Assembly: GCF_000600335.2 (NCBI RefSeq) | Contig: NZ_KK088569.1 | Span: forward strand, 1-54,834 | Origin: Rubellimicrobium mesophilum DSM 19309 | GTDB lineage: Bacteria; Pseudomonadota; Alphaproteobacteria; Rhodobacterales; Rhodobacteraceae | Length of the DNA: 54,834 bases | Direction: 5' to 3' | Shown here: in pieces, positions 1 to 8,752 of the stretch | How the letters are laid out: each line of letters begins with the position of its first letter | Numbering within the stretch: the stretch's first letter is position 1 | Position numbers and translations under genes: made by a program | Notes under the pieces: generated by a model | Database searches by the model: none | Told to the model about the DNA's origin: nothing | What the model saw: only the letters and a program-made list of their open reading frames with translations

Positions 1-596
1 TCTTCCTCTTCGACGAGCCGCTCTCGAACCTCGACGCCAAGCTGCGCGTGCAGATGCGGACCGAGATCCGGTCGCTCCACCTGCGCCTCAAGACCACGAC
101 CGTCTACGTCACCCACGACCAGATCGAGGCCATGACCATGGCCGACCGCATCGTCGTCATGCGCGACGGCCACATCGCCCAGGCGGGCGCGCCGCTCGAC
201 CTCTACGACCGGCCGGCGAACACCTTCGTCGCGGGCTTCATCGGCTCGCCGGCCATGAACCTCATCGAGGGGGTGGGGGAGGGGGCGAGCGTCGCCGCCG
301 GGGGCCTGCGCCTTCCCGCGATGGGCGCCTCCGAGGGCCGCAAGGTCATCTACGGCATCCGGCCCGAGCACCTGCAGCTCGGCGCCAGCGCCGAGGCCCC
401 GGGCCTCGACGCCGTCGTCAAGGTGGTGGAGCCCACCGGCTCCGAGACGCACCTCGTGACCGAGGCCGGGGGGCGCGAGGTCGTCGCCGTCTCGCGGGAG
501 CGGGTGGCCGTGCGGCCCGGCGACCGCGTGCGGCTCCAGGCCGACCCGGTCCGCGCCCACCTCTTCGACGCCGGGACGGGCGAGCGCATCAACTAG
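1..596 (+). CDS. Sugar ABC transporter ATP-binding protein, C-terminal part
   Basis: This gene is open at the window edge and reads in frame from base 3 to a TAG stop. It is the C-terminal part of a MalK/UgpC-type ATPase that powers uptake of a sugar or polyol from the cytoplasmic face of the membrane. The visible part begins inside the Walker B/D-loop (LFDEPLSNLDAKLR), continues with the H-switch (VYVTHDQIEAMTMADRI), and ends with a TOBE_2-like domain in which GIRPEHL is recognisable. The Walker A and signature motifs lie upstream of the window. The substrate cannot be told from this part; the ribokinase and mutarotase genes downstream suggest a sugar. Confidence 0.9.
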   Translation, partial: FLFDEPLSNLDAKLRVQMRTEIRSLHLRLKTTTVYVTHDQIEAMTMADRIVVMRDGHIAQAGAPLDLYDRPANTFVAGFIGSPAMNLIEGVGEGASVAAGGLRLPAMGASEGRKVIYGIRPEHLQLGASAEAPGLDAVVKVVEPTGSETHLVTEAGGREVVAVSRERVAVRPGDRVRLQADPVRAHLFDAGTGERIN

Positions 597-688
597 GCGG
601 GAGCGGCACCTCGCCGCCCCCTCTGTCCCTTGCGCCGGCGCCGCCCGCGCGCGACAAGCCCCCGCACAGCCTGACCGGGGACCCTCCC

Positions 689-1597
689 ATGACCATGACC
701 ACCTCGGTCCCCATGGGGGGCACGGGCCTCGTGCTGGGCCGCAGCCTGCGGGGCGTCCTCCTCTACGCGGCGGCGGTCCTGTTCTTCGCGACCATGGACA
801 CCACGACCAAGACGCTGGCCGCGCACTGGGCCGTGCCCCTGATCGTGGCGGCGCGCTACCTCTCGAACCTCGCCCTGATGGCGGCGGTCCTCGGGCCCTC
901 GCAGGGGCGCCGCCTCGTGCGGACCCATCGGACCGGCCTCGTGCTCCTGCGCGGGCTGGCGCTGGCGGTGGCGTCGCTCACCTTCGCCCTCGCGCTCGAG
1001 CGGATGCCGGTCGCCGAGACCACGGCCGTGACCTTTCTCCTGCCGATCCTGGTCGTGCTGGTCGCGGGCCCCCTGCTGGGAGAGCGCATCGGGCGACTCG
1101 GCTGGGTCGCGGCGGCGGCAGGCTTCGCGGGCGTCCTGCTGATCGTGCGGCCGGGGAGCGGGCTCGACGCGGTGGGCGTGGGCTTCGTGCTCCTGAACGT
1201 GCTCGCGGGGCTCGCCTACCAGCTCCTGTCCCGCCTCCTCGCGGGGACCGAGAGCACGCTCGCCATGCTGTTCCTGACGGCGCTGGTGGGCTCCGTCGCC
1301 TTCGGCCTGGCGCTGCCCTGGACCTGGGGCGGCCCGATGCCGACGCCCGGGCAGCTCCTCCTGTTCCTGAGCCTCGGCGTCACCGGCGGCGTCGGCCACT
1401 ACCTCCTGACCTCCGCCTACCGCTATGCCCCCGCCTCGCTGCTCGCGCCCGTCCAGTACCTCCAGCTCGTCTGGGCGGCGCTGCTGGGCTGGCTCGTCTT
1501 CGGCCACGTCCCCGACGCGGTCAGCGGGCTCGGCATGGCGGTGGTCGTCGGCTCGGGCCTGATGGTGGCCCTGCGGTCGCGCCACGCGCCCCGTTGA
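689..1597 (+). CDS. DMT-superfamily (EamA) permease
   Basis: This is a 302-residue integral membrane protein with about ten hydrophobic segments arranged as two EamA repeats, the usual size and build of drug/metabolite exporters. The first repeat contains a conserved-looking segment (TTAVTFLLPILVVL), and the second ends in a Gly-rich helix before a short basic tail. The ATG at 689 is followed closely by other ATGs (695, 710), so the exact start is uncertain. The gene lies 92 bp after the ABC ATPase gene and 74 bp before the mutarotase gene, all on the same strand, so it may be co-transcribed. The substrate is unknown. Confidence 0.85.
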   Translation: MTMTTSVPMGGTGLVLGRSLRGVLLYAAAVLFFATMDTTTKTLAAHWAVPLIVAARYLSNLALMAAVLGPSQGRRLVRTHRTGLVLLRGLALAVASLTFALALERMPVAETTAVTFLLPILVVLVAGPLLGERIGRLGWVAAAAGFAGVLLIVRPGSGLDAVGVGFVLLNVLAGLAYQLLSRLLAGTESTLAMLFLTALVGSVAFGLALPWTWGGPMPTPGQLLLFLSLGVTGGVGHYLLTSAYRYAPASLLAPVQYLQLVWAALLGWLVFGHVPDAVSGLGMAVVVGSGLMVALRSRHAPR

Positions 1598-1671
1598 AGC
1601 CGCGCGCCTCGCTGGGCTAGGGTCCCGGCAAGAGCCCGCCGGAATCGGGGGCGCCATCCAATGGGGACGAC

Positions 1672-2124
1672 ATGCTCAAGGGGATCGACAACCGGCTCAA
1701 CGCCGACGTGCTCTACGCGCTGCGCGCCATGGGTCACGGCGACCTGCTGGTGATCTGCGACACCAACTTCCCGGCCGACAGCATCGCCCGCCATACCGCG
1801 CTGGGCGAGCTGCTGCACATGGAGAACCTGACGGCGGCGCAGGCGATCGAGGCGATCCTCTCCGTCCTCCCCCTCGACACCTTCGTCGAGGACTTCGCCG
1901 CCCGCATGGAGGTCGTGGGCAAGCCCGACGAGATCCCGCCCGTGCAGATGGAGGTGCAGAACGCGCTCGACCGCGCCGACGGGCGCGAGGCGCGCATGGT
2001 GGGCGTGGAGCGGTTCGAGTTCTACGACAAGGCCGCGCAGGCCTATGCCGTCATCCAGACCGGCGAGCGTCGGTTCTACGGCTGCTTCATGTTCCGCAAG
2101 GGCGTGATCCCGCCCGAGGACTGA
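1672..2124 (+). CDS. RbsD/FucU family sugar mutarotase
   Basis: The 150-residue product matches RbsD/FucU proteins, which interconvert the anomers (or pyranose and furanose forms) of sugars such as fucose or ribose in the cytoplasm. The N-terminal MGHGD motif with NFPADS after it, and the C-terminal aromatic/basic region (FYDKAAQAYAVIQTGE, then FRKGVIPPE), fit the FucU branch better than RbsD. A ribokinase gene starts 3 bp after its stop, so the pair probably prepares and phosphorylates a sugar brought in by the upstream ABC transporter. Whether the sugar is ribose or fucose cannot be decided here. Confidence 0.88.
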   Translation: MLKGIDNRLNADVLYALRAMGHGDLLVICDTNFPADSIARHTALGELLHMENLTAAQAIEAILSVLPLDTFVEDFAARMEVVGKPDEIPPVQMEVQNALDRADGREARMVGVERFEFYDKAAQAYAVIQTGERRFYGCFMFRKGVIPPED

Positions 2125-2127
2125 CCA

Positions 2128-3048
2128 ATGCCCGGCCCCATCGTCATCCTCGGCATCTTCGTCGCCGACACCGCCTACCGCGCGCCGCGCCAGCCCCGCA
2201 TGGGCGAGACCATCCTGGGCGAGGGCTTCAAGCTCGGCCCCGGCGGCAAGGGCTCGAACCAGGCCGTCGCGGCGGCGCGGGCCGGGGGCGACGTCCACCT
2301 CGTCTCGCGCCTCGCCAGGGACGCCTTCGGCGACCTCGCGCTGAAAACCTGGGCCGAGGCCGGCGTGACGCCCGAGGTCACGCGGACCGACGACGGCTAC
2401 ACCGGCGCGGCCTACATCTTCGTCGAATCGGGCAGCGGCGACAACGCGATCATCGTGGCCCCCGGCGTGGCGGGCGACATCTCCGAGGAGGACATCGACG
2501 CCCGCGCCGACCTGATCCGCTCGGCCTCGGTCTTCGTCACGCAACTGGAGCAGCCGCTCCCCGCCGCGATCCGGGCGCTCCAGATCGCGCGCGAGGCCGG
2601 CGTGACCACGGTCCTGAACCCCGCCCCCGCCGCGCCGCTCCCCGACGGGACGCTCGCCCTCTGCGACTGGCTCACCCCCAACGAGAGCGAGGCCGAGGCC
2701 CTCACCGGCCTCCCCGTGACCGACCCCGCCACCGCCGAGGCCGCGGCCCGTACCCTGATCCTCATGGGCGCGGGCGGCGTGGTGGTGACGCTGGGCGCCC
2801 AGGGGGCGATGCTCGTCCAAGGCGACCGGGCCGTCCACCTCCCCGCCATCGACGCCGGCCCCGTGGTGGAGACGACCGGCGCCGGCGACGCCTTCAACGG
2901 CGGCTTCGCCGTGGCGCTCTCCGAGGGCCGGACCCCGGAGGAGGCCGTCCGCTTCGGCATCGCCACGGCCGGCATCTCGGTGACGCGGCCCGGGACCGCG
3001 CCGTCGATGCCCTCGCGGGAGGAGATCGAGGCGGCGCTGCGCGCGTAG
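2128..3048 (+). CDS. rbsK: Ribokinase (PfkB family)
   Basis: This 306-residue PfkB carbohydrate kinase is predicted to phosphorylate ribose or a related sugar at O5 using ATP. It shows the N-terminal PfkB signature (GPGGKGSNQAVAAARAGG), the substrate/acceptor region (LNPAPAAPLP, then WLTPNESEAEALTG) and the C-terminal signature with the catalytic Asp in ETTGAGDAFNGGFAVAL. Length and motif order are normal for RbsK. The ATG lies 3 bp after the mutarotase stop, which implies an operon and probable translational coupling. The symbol follows family resemblance; substrate specificity is inferred. Confidence 0.88.
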   Translation: MPGPIVILGIFVADTAYRAPRQPRMGETILGEGFKLGPGGKGSNQAVAAARAGGDVHLVSRLARDAFGDLALKTWAEAGVTPEVTRTDDGYTGAAYIFVESGSGDNAIIVAPGVAGDISEEDIDARADLIRSASVFVTQLEQPLPAAIRALQIAREAGVTTVLNPAPAAPLPDGTLALCDWLTPNESEAEALTGLPVTDPATAEAAARTLILMGAGGVVVTLGAQGAMLVQGDRAVHLPAIDAGPVVETTGAGDAFNGGFAVALSEGRTPEEAVRFGIATAGISVTRPGTAPSMPSREEIEAALRA

Positions 3049-3129
3049 GGTGGGCCGTCCGTCCTTCGTGAGTGGTGGCGCGGCCACGCGGGATGGGGGT
3101 TCCCCCCACCGGATCCGGCCACCGCCGAA

Positions 3130-3150
3130 CCCCGCCGTCGCATGGCGGGG
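3130..3150. terminator. GC-rich hairpin between rbsK and the antiporter gene
   Basis: CCCCGCC and GGCGGGG pair perfectly around a 7-base loop in the 209-bp gap. No T-run follows, so it may be a weak terminator or only an mRNA-stabilising hairpin. A second short inverted repeat of G and C runs lies at about 3095-3107. No other gene is seen in the gap. Confidence 0.3.
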
Positions 3151-3257
3151 TGAAACACCACCCTGCGGCGCCCTGGCCTGCGTCAGCCTCCGCCTCGCCC
3201 CTTGCCATTCCCCGCTCCATCCCACAGACCGGCGGCACCCCCTCGCCCGGAGCCCCC

Positions 3258-4433
3258 ATGCACGACGGCCATGGCCTCATCACGACCCTGGTCGCGGGCT
3301 TCGTCCTGGCCTTCGTCCTGGGGCTCGCCGCGAACCGCCTGAGGCTCTCGCCGCTCGTCGGCTACATCCTGGCGGGCGTCCTCGTCGGCCCCTCCACGCC
3401 GGGCTTCGTGGCCGACGCGGACCTCGCGCCGCAGCTCGCCGACATCGGGGTGATCCTGCTGATGTTCGGCGTGGGGCTGCACTTCTCGCCCGCCGAGCTC
3501 CTCTCCGTGCGCCACCTCGCGCTGCCGGGGGCCCTCGGGCAGATCGCGCTGGCGACGCTGCTCGGCTGGGGCCTGGGCCGGCTCCTCGGCCTCCCGCAGG
3601 CCGAATCCGCGATGATGGGCTTCTCGGTCTCCGTGGCCTCCACCGTGGTCCTCGCCCGCGCGCTGGAGGAGCGGCACCAGCTCAAGACCCCGACGGGACG
3701 CCTGATGGTGGGCTGGCTCGTGGCCGAGGACCTCGTGATGGTGCTCGCTCTGGTGCTCCTGCCCCTCGCCGCCGGGCGGGGCGAGGGGGCCGCGCTGGCC
3801 GAGGTCGGCCTCGTGCTCCTCAAGGTCGCGGCCTTCCTGACGCTGATGTACTTCGTCGGCGCCCGGCTCCTTCCCCTGGCCCTCGTCGCCCTCGCGCACC
3901 AGCGCTCGCGCGAGCTCTTCACGCTGGGCGTGCTCGCCATCGCGCTCGGCATCGCCTGGCTCGCCTATTTCGTCTTCGACGCCTCCTTCGCGCTGGGGGC
4001 CTTCGTGGCGGGCCTCGTCCTCGCCGCCTCGCCGCTCGGCCATGCCGCCGCCGAGCGGTCGCTGCCGCTCCGCGACGCCTTCGCCGTGATGTTCTTCGTC
4101 GCGGTGGGGATGCAGTTCGACCCCTCCGTCCTGATCGGGCGCCCGGGCGCCGTCCTGGGGCTCCTCCTCGTCGTGCTGGCGGCCGCGACGCTGGCCGGGA
4201 TCGCCGTGGCCGGGGCCTTCCGGCTGGGCCGCGCGGCCGCCGCCAACATCGCCGCGAGCATCGGCCAGGCGGGCGAGTTCTCCTTCATCCTGGCGGCGCT
4301 GGGCGTCTCGCTGGGCCTGCTCCAGCGGTCCACGCACGACGTGATCCTCGCGGCGGCGCTCCTGTCCATCGCGCTCAACCCCCTGCTCTTCGCCCTCGCC
4401 GACCGCCTCGCGCCCAAGCCGCGCCCGGCCTGA
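3258..4433 (+). CDS. Monovalent cation:proton antiporter, membrane domain only
   Basis: This 391-residue protein is a CPA2/KefB-YbaL type Na+/H+ or K+/H+ exchanger with about 11-12 membrane segments. Family features include RLSPLVGYILAGVLVGP near the N-terminus, the SVASTVVLARALEE segment, and the late GQAGEFSFILAALG motif. The open frame extends 62 codons further upstream, but the ATG at 3258 begins a typical hydrophobic N-terminus (MHDGHGLITTLVAGFVLAF) and was preferred. Full-length KefB/YbaL proteins carry a cytoplasmic TrkA-N/RCK domain; none is present here, so regulation by nucleotide or glutathione is not expected through that domain. Confidence 0.85.
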   Translation: MHDGHGLITTLVAGFVLAFVLGLAANRLRLSPLVGYILAGVLVGPSTPGFVADADLAPQLADIGVILLMFGVGLHFSPAELLSVRHLALPGALGQIALATLLGWGLGRLLGLPQAESAMMGFSVSVASTVVLARALEERHQLKTPTGRLMVGWLVAEDLVMVLALVLLPLAAGRGEGAALAEVGLVLLKVAAFLTLMYFVGARLLPLALVALAHQRSRELFTLGVLAIALGIAWLAYFVFDASFALGAFVAGLVLAASPLGHAAAERSLPLRDAFAVMFFVAVGMQFDPSVLIGRPGAVLGLLLVVLAAATLAGIAVAGAFRLGRAAAANIAASIGQAGEFSFILAALGVSLGLLQRSTHDVILAAALLSIALNPLLFALADRLAPKPRPA

Positions 4434-4443
4434 GCGCCCTGTC

Positions 4444-4460
4444 GGAAGCGTGAAGCTTCC
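4444..4460. terminator. Small hairpin after the antiporter gene
   Basis: GGAAGC and GCTTCC pair around a 5-base loop just after the antiporter stop. There is no clear U-tract, so the terminator call is weak. Confidence 0.3.
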
Positions 4461-4517
4461 CGCTTGGCCTGGACCCCCGCAACGCCTAAGTCTGCGGAAA
4501 CGGGGAAGGACAGGGAC

Positions 4518-5156
4518 TTGGCCGACGGCACCCACATCTTCGCGGACGCGCCGCTGGACGGGCTGGTCGCCTGCCCGGAATGCGACGCGCTCTACCGCGC
4601 GGCGGAGGTGCCGCCCGGCTCCAGGGCCGTCTGCGCGCGCTGCCACACCGTGCTCATCTCGCCGCGCCGCCACGCCGGCATGGCGATCATCTCGCTGGCG
4701 CTGGCCTCCATCGTCCTCGTGGCCGGCGCGCTCTGGTTCCCGTTCCTGCGCATCGACACCCGAGGCCTCTGGCAGCAGGCGACGCTCTGGGACGTGGCCA
4801 CGAGCTTCCCCGTGGGCCCGCTCCTGATCGTCTCCGTCGCGGTCACGGCGGCCATCGTGGTCCTGCCGATCGTCCGGGCGGCGCTGATCCTCTACACGCT
4901 GGTGCCCGTGGTCTTCGACCGTCCGGCCCGTCCCCTCGCGGCCCGCGCCTTCGCCCTGTCCGAGTCCCTCCGCCCCTGGTCCATGGCCGAGGTCTTCGCC
5001 ATCGGCTGCGCCGTCTCCCTCGTGAAGATCGCCGACCTCGCGACCCTGTCGCTGGGCCCCGCCTTCTTCATGTTCGCGGCGCTCGTCGTCGTGACGGTCA
5101 TCCAGGACCAGCTCGTCTGCCGGTGGTCGGTGTGGCGCTCGATCTCGCCCGTCTGA
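4518..5156 (+). CDS. Paraquat-inducible protein A-like, first half-gene
   Basis: The 212-residue product is one PqiA domain: a cytoplasmic zinc-ribbon-like segment with paired cysteines (CPECDALY and CARCHTVL) followed by about four membrane helices. PqiA proteins sit in the inner membrane and work with the MCE protein PqiB and lipoprotein PqiC in lipid movement across the envelope. I chose the TTG at 4518 because AAGGA lies 7 bases before it; an in-frame TTG at 4464 is possible. E. coli PqiA carries two such halves in one chain; here the second half is a separate gene that overlaps this one by 25 bp in another frame. Confidence 0.82.
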   Translation: MADGTHIFADAPLDGLVACPECDALYRAAEVPPGSRAVCARCHTVLISPRRHAGMAIISLALASIVLVAGALWFPFLRIDTRGLWQQATLWDVATSFPVGPLLIVSVAVTAAIVVLPIVRAALILYTLVPVVFDRPARPLAARAFALSESLRPWSMAEVFAIGCAVSLVKIADLATLSLGPAFFMFAALVVVTVIQDQLVCRWSVWRSISPV

Positions 5157-5794
5157 CCACCGCCGTCACCGCGCGCGAGGCGGGCCTCGTCGCCTGCCGC
5201 CGCTGCACGCGCGTCTGGCCCATGGGGACCGGGACCTGCGCCCGCTGCGGCAGCCGCCTCGTCTCGCGGGATCCGCGATCCCTCAGCCGCGTCTGGGCCT
5301 GGTGGCTCGCCGGCATCCTGGCCTACATCCCCGCGAACCTCTGGCCCATGCTGCGCACCCGCACCCTCTGGCAGGAGCAGTCCAACACCATCATCGGCGG
5401 CGCGCTGGAGCTCTGGCGCTACGGCAACCCCGGCGTCGGCCTCATCATCCTGGTGGCGAGCGTCGGCATCCCCATCGCCAAGTTCTTCGCCATCGCCTAC
5501 CTCGCCCTCTCGGCGCGTCGCGGCGCCCGCGCCTCGCCCGGGGCCAGGATGCGCATCTACGAGGTCGTGGAATACATCGGCCGCTGGTCGATGATCGACG
5601 TCTTCGTGGTTGCGATCCTCGCTTCGCTGGTGCAACTCAACGTCGTGGCGCGGATCGACCCCGGCCCCGCCTCCCTTGCCTTCGCGCTTTCGGTGATCTT
5701 CACGATGCTCTCGGCCCAGGCCTTCGACCCGCGCATGATCTGGGACGGCATCGAGGCCGAGGCCAAGTCGCGTCCCGGTCCCCGCTCCGCATGA
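5132..5794 (+). CDS. Paraquat-inducible protein A-like, second half-gene
   Basis: The 220-residue product is a second PqiA domain with its own Cys pairs (CRRCTRVWPMGTGTCARCG) and about four membrane helices (for example VGLIILVASVGIPIAKFF). The GTG at 5132 was chosen as the closest in-frame start that keeps the whole Cys domain; a GTG at 5123 is also in frame. The gene overlaps the previous half-gene by 25 bp and its stop overlaps the pqiB ATG (ATGA), so the operon looks tightly coupled. It could also be the second half of a single PqiA split by a frameshift, but both halves look complete. Confidence 0.82.
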   Translation: MALDLARLTTAVTAREAGLVACRRCTRVWPMGTGTCARCGSRLVSRDPRSLSRVWAWWLAGILAYIPANLWPMLRTRTLWQEQSNTIIGGALELWRYGNPGVGLIILVASVGIPIAKFFAIAYLALSARRGARASPGARMRIYEVVEYIGRWSMIDVFVVAILASLVQLNVVARIDPGPASLAFALSVIFTMLSAQAFDPRMIWDGIEAEAKSRPGPRSA

Positions 5795-8171
5795 CCGACC
5801 CCGTTCCCCCGATCCCCGTGGCCCCGGCCCGGCGGAGCCTCTGGGACCGCGTGTCCCTGGTCTGGCTCGTCCCCATCGCGGCGGTCGCCGTGGCGGGGGC
5901 CGTCGCCTGGCAGACCCTGCGCGAGAAGGGCCCCCTGATCGAGATCGAGTTCGAGGACGCCGCCGGCGTGGTCGCGCGCGAGACCGAGCTCCGCTTCCGC
6001 AACGTGACGGTGGGCACCGTCGAATACGTGCACTTCACCCCCGACCTGAACCGCGTCGTCGTGGGCGTCCGCCTCGACGCCGGCATCGCGCCCTACGTGG
6101 ACGAGGACGCGCAGTTCTGGATCGTCCGCCCCGAGATCACCCCCCAGCGCATCACCGGCATCGAGACGGTCCTCTCCGGCGTCTACATCGAGGGAAGCTG
6201 GGACAGCACCCCCGAGGACCCGCAGGAGCGCTACGCCGGCCTCGACACCGCCCCGCTGCTCGAGCCCGGGCAGGAGGGGCTTGAGTTCACCCTCCGCTCG
6301 ACGGACGGGACGCTCACCTCGACCATGCCGCTGATCTACCAGGGCGTGACCGTGGGCCAGGTGGGCCCGCCGGTCATCGGCTCGGACGGCATCTCCGTCA
6401 GCGCGCCCGCCGTCATCTACGCGCCCTACGACCGCCTCGTGACCGAGGCCACGGTGTTCTGGGACGCCTCGGGCTTCTCGCTCTCCGTGGGCGCCGCCGG
6501 GGCCGAGGTCGACTTCGACTCGCTCTCCTCGCTCATCGTCGGCGGCCTCGCCTTCGACACCTTCGTCTCGGGCGCCGCGCCCGCCAAGGACGGCGACACC
6601 TTCGAGGCCTACCTCTACGAGGACAAGGCCCGCGATTCGATCTACGCCGACCCGAACTCGCCCACCCTCCAGCTCTCAGCCGTCTTCTCCGGCAACATCG
6701 CGGGCCTCGCCGTCGGCGCGCCGGTGGAGCTCGGCGGCCTCCGCGTGGGCGAGGTGACGGACGTGGACGGCCTCATCGACCCCGGGCGCTTCGGCGACAG
6801 CGACGTGCACCTCCAGGCCAGCTTCGCCATCCAGCCCTCGCGCCTGGGCCTCGACGGCGAGGAAGGCCGGGACGAGATCCTCCGCATCCTGCAGGAGCGC
6901 GTCCAGGCGCAGGGGCTCCGCGCCCGCCTCGCCACCGGAAGCCTCTTCGGCGGCCTCAAGGTGGAGCTGGTGGACCTCCCCGAGGCCCAGCCCGCCCAGA
7001 TCGACCTCGCCGCGCTGCCCTATCCGGCGCTGCCCGTGGCGCCCAGCCAGATCACCGACATCGCCGGCACCGCCGAGGGGCTCCTCGAACGCGTGGACAA
7101 CCTCCCCGTCGAGCAGCTCCTCGACTCGGCCATCTCCTTCCTCGACAACGCCTCCGTCCTCGTGGGCAGCGCGGACACCCAGGCCATCCCCGGCGAGGTC
7201 CGCTCGATCCTCGGCGACGTGCGCGGCGTGACCTCCTCCGAGGAGGTCCAGCAGCTCCCCGCCCAGCTCGCCGACACGCTGGGGCAGATCGACGACACCG
7301 TCACCGACATCCGCGGCATCCTCGCCCAGGTGCGCGAGCAGGACGCCATCGGCCGCACGCTCGCCGCCGTGGACACGATCAACGCCACCTTCGCCCAGAT
7401 CGACACGGCGACCGAGGGCATCCCCGACCTCGTCCTGCGCCTGAACGACGTGGCCGCCAAGGCCCAGAACCTCCCCGTCGAGGACCTCCTCAACCAGCTC
7501 ACCGGCGTCTCCGCCGACGCCCGCGCGATCCTCCAGCAGCCGGGATGGCAGCAGCTTCCCGGCCAGATCGGCACCCTCTCGGACAACGCCAACGCCGCCA
7601 TCTCCGACGCGCGCGGCCTCCTCGCCGACCTCAACGAGGGCGACCTCGGCACGCGCCTCGCCTCGGCCATCGAATCCGCCGACAACGCCGCCCAGGCCAT
7701 CGAGGCCTCGACCCAGCGCCTGCCGGAGATCGCCGACCGGATCGACGCCCTGGTCGCCAAGGCCAACGACCTCCCGTGGACCAGCTCGTCGCCCAGCTCA
7801 CCGACCTCGCCGGCAGCGCCAACACGCTGGTGTCCTCCGAGAGCACCCAGGCCCTCCCCGGCGACCTGTCCGCCGCGCTGGCCGAGGTGCAGGCCATCCT
7901 GCAGGAGGCCCGCGAGGGCGGCGTCGTCACCAACGCCAACGCCGCGCTCCAATCCGCCCGCGCCGCCGCCGACACGCTCCCCGGCCTCGTGGACCGCGCC
8001 GGGTCCCTCCTCGACCAGGCCTCCGCCACGCTCGGCGCCTTCGACGAGACCTCGAGCGTCGTGCGCGAGGCGCAGCGGGCCATCCAGGAGGTCTCGGCCG
8101 CCGCCCAGGCCATCGCCGACCTCGCCCGCGCCATCGAGCGCGACCCCAACTCCCTCATCTTCGGAGACTGA
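5791..8171 (+). pseudogene. pqiB: PqiB-like MCE protein, frameshifted (possible sequencing error)
   Basis: This encodes a PqiB/MlaD-family envelope protein of about 793 residues once one missing base is restored. After a single N-terminal membrane helix (VSLVWLVPIAAVAVAGAVAW) come three MCE domains at roughly residues 50-140, 165-260 and 290-395, then a long helical region with three modules beginning NLPVEQLL (437), NLPVEDLL (560) and DLPVDQLV (660). MCE proteins form hexameric tunnels for lipid transport between membranes. At 7773-7775 the third module reads CTCCCG where the sister modules read CTCCCCG. The frame then changes and continues perfectly to the stop at 8171. Without correction the frame runs on through pqiC. 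Confidence 0.85.
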
Positions 8172-8172
8172 C

Positions 8173-8748
8173 ATGACGCTCCGCCCGGTCGCGCTCCTGC
8201 CCCTCGCCCTCCTTGCCGGCTGCGGCCTCTTCGGGCGCGAGCCCCTGCGCATCGCCGTCCCGCCGCCCCCCACCGAGGGCCGCGTCTCCATCGGCTTCGC
8301 CTCGGTGGAGCTCCTGGAGGCCGAGCTTCCCGCCTATGCCGACGAGGACGGCATCTACGTCCAGGGCGTCGGCGGCGCGCTCACCCAGACGCGCGGCTTC
8401 GTCTGGGCCGACGACCCCTCCCGCGCCTTCACGCTGGAGCTCACCCGTGCCCTGGGCGAGCTCACGCGGGCCCGCGTCGCCCCCGACCCCTGGCCCTACG
8501 ACGAGCCCGCCGAGGCCCGCGTCGATGTCCGCGTGGCCGAGTTCTCGCCCGACCTCACGCGGGGCGAGTTCGTCATCCGTGGCCAGTACTACGTCGCCGC
8601 CTTCGACGAATCGGGACGCGACACCGCCCGCGAGTTCCGCGTGACCGCCCCCCTCCCCGGAGAGGCCGGCCCCGCCGCCATCGCGAGCGCCCGGTCGCAG
8701 GCCACGGCCGCGCTGGCCCGCCAGATCGCGAGCGACGGGCTGAGCTAG
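8173..8748 (+). CDS. pqiC: PqiC-like ABC-type transport auxiliary lipoprotein
   Basis: This 191-residue protein has a lipoprotein signal peptide with lipobox LLAGC (Cys at residue 17), so it should be anchored to the outer membrane or periplasmic face. The body (SIGFASVELLEAELPAYADE, GFVWADDPSRAFTLELTRAL) matches PqiC/DUF330-like auxiliary lipoproteins that partner with PqiB. Its ATG follows the pqiB stop by one base. In the raw sequence it is in the same frame as the first part of pqiB because of the upstream frameshift, which creates a false 1148-codon fusion. Confidence 0.85.
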   Translation: MTLRPVALLPLALLAGCGLFGREPLRIAVPPPPTEGRVSIGFASVELLEAELPAYADEDGIYVQGVGGALTQTRGFVWADDPSRAFTLELTRALGELTRARVAPDPWPYDEPAEARVDVRVAEFSPDLTRGEFVIRGQYYVAAFDESGRDTAREFRVTAPLPGEAGPAAIASARSQATAALARQIASDGLS

Positions 8749-8752
8749 GCCT

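Noticed and set aside
3183..4673. Long antisense frames over conserved genes (for example here, 593-1657, 13479-15002, 24407-26743 and 45670-47721)
   Set aside because: They are typical by-products of high GC at third codon positions and lack family motifs; the opposite strand carries the conserved genes.
5302..8748. A single 1148-codon open frame joining PqiA, PqiB and PqiC parts
   Set aside because: Its first part is pqiA in a wrong frame, and its third part after 7775 is PqiB read out of frame until the PqiC start at 8173. It arises from the pqiB indel and is not a real fusion.
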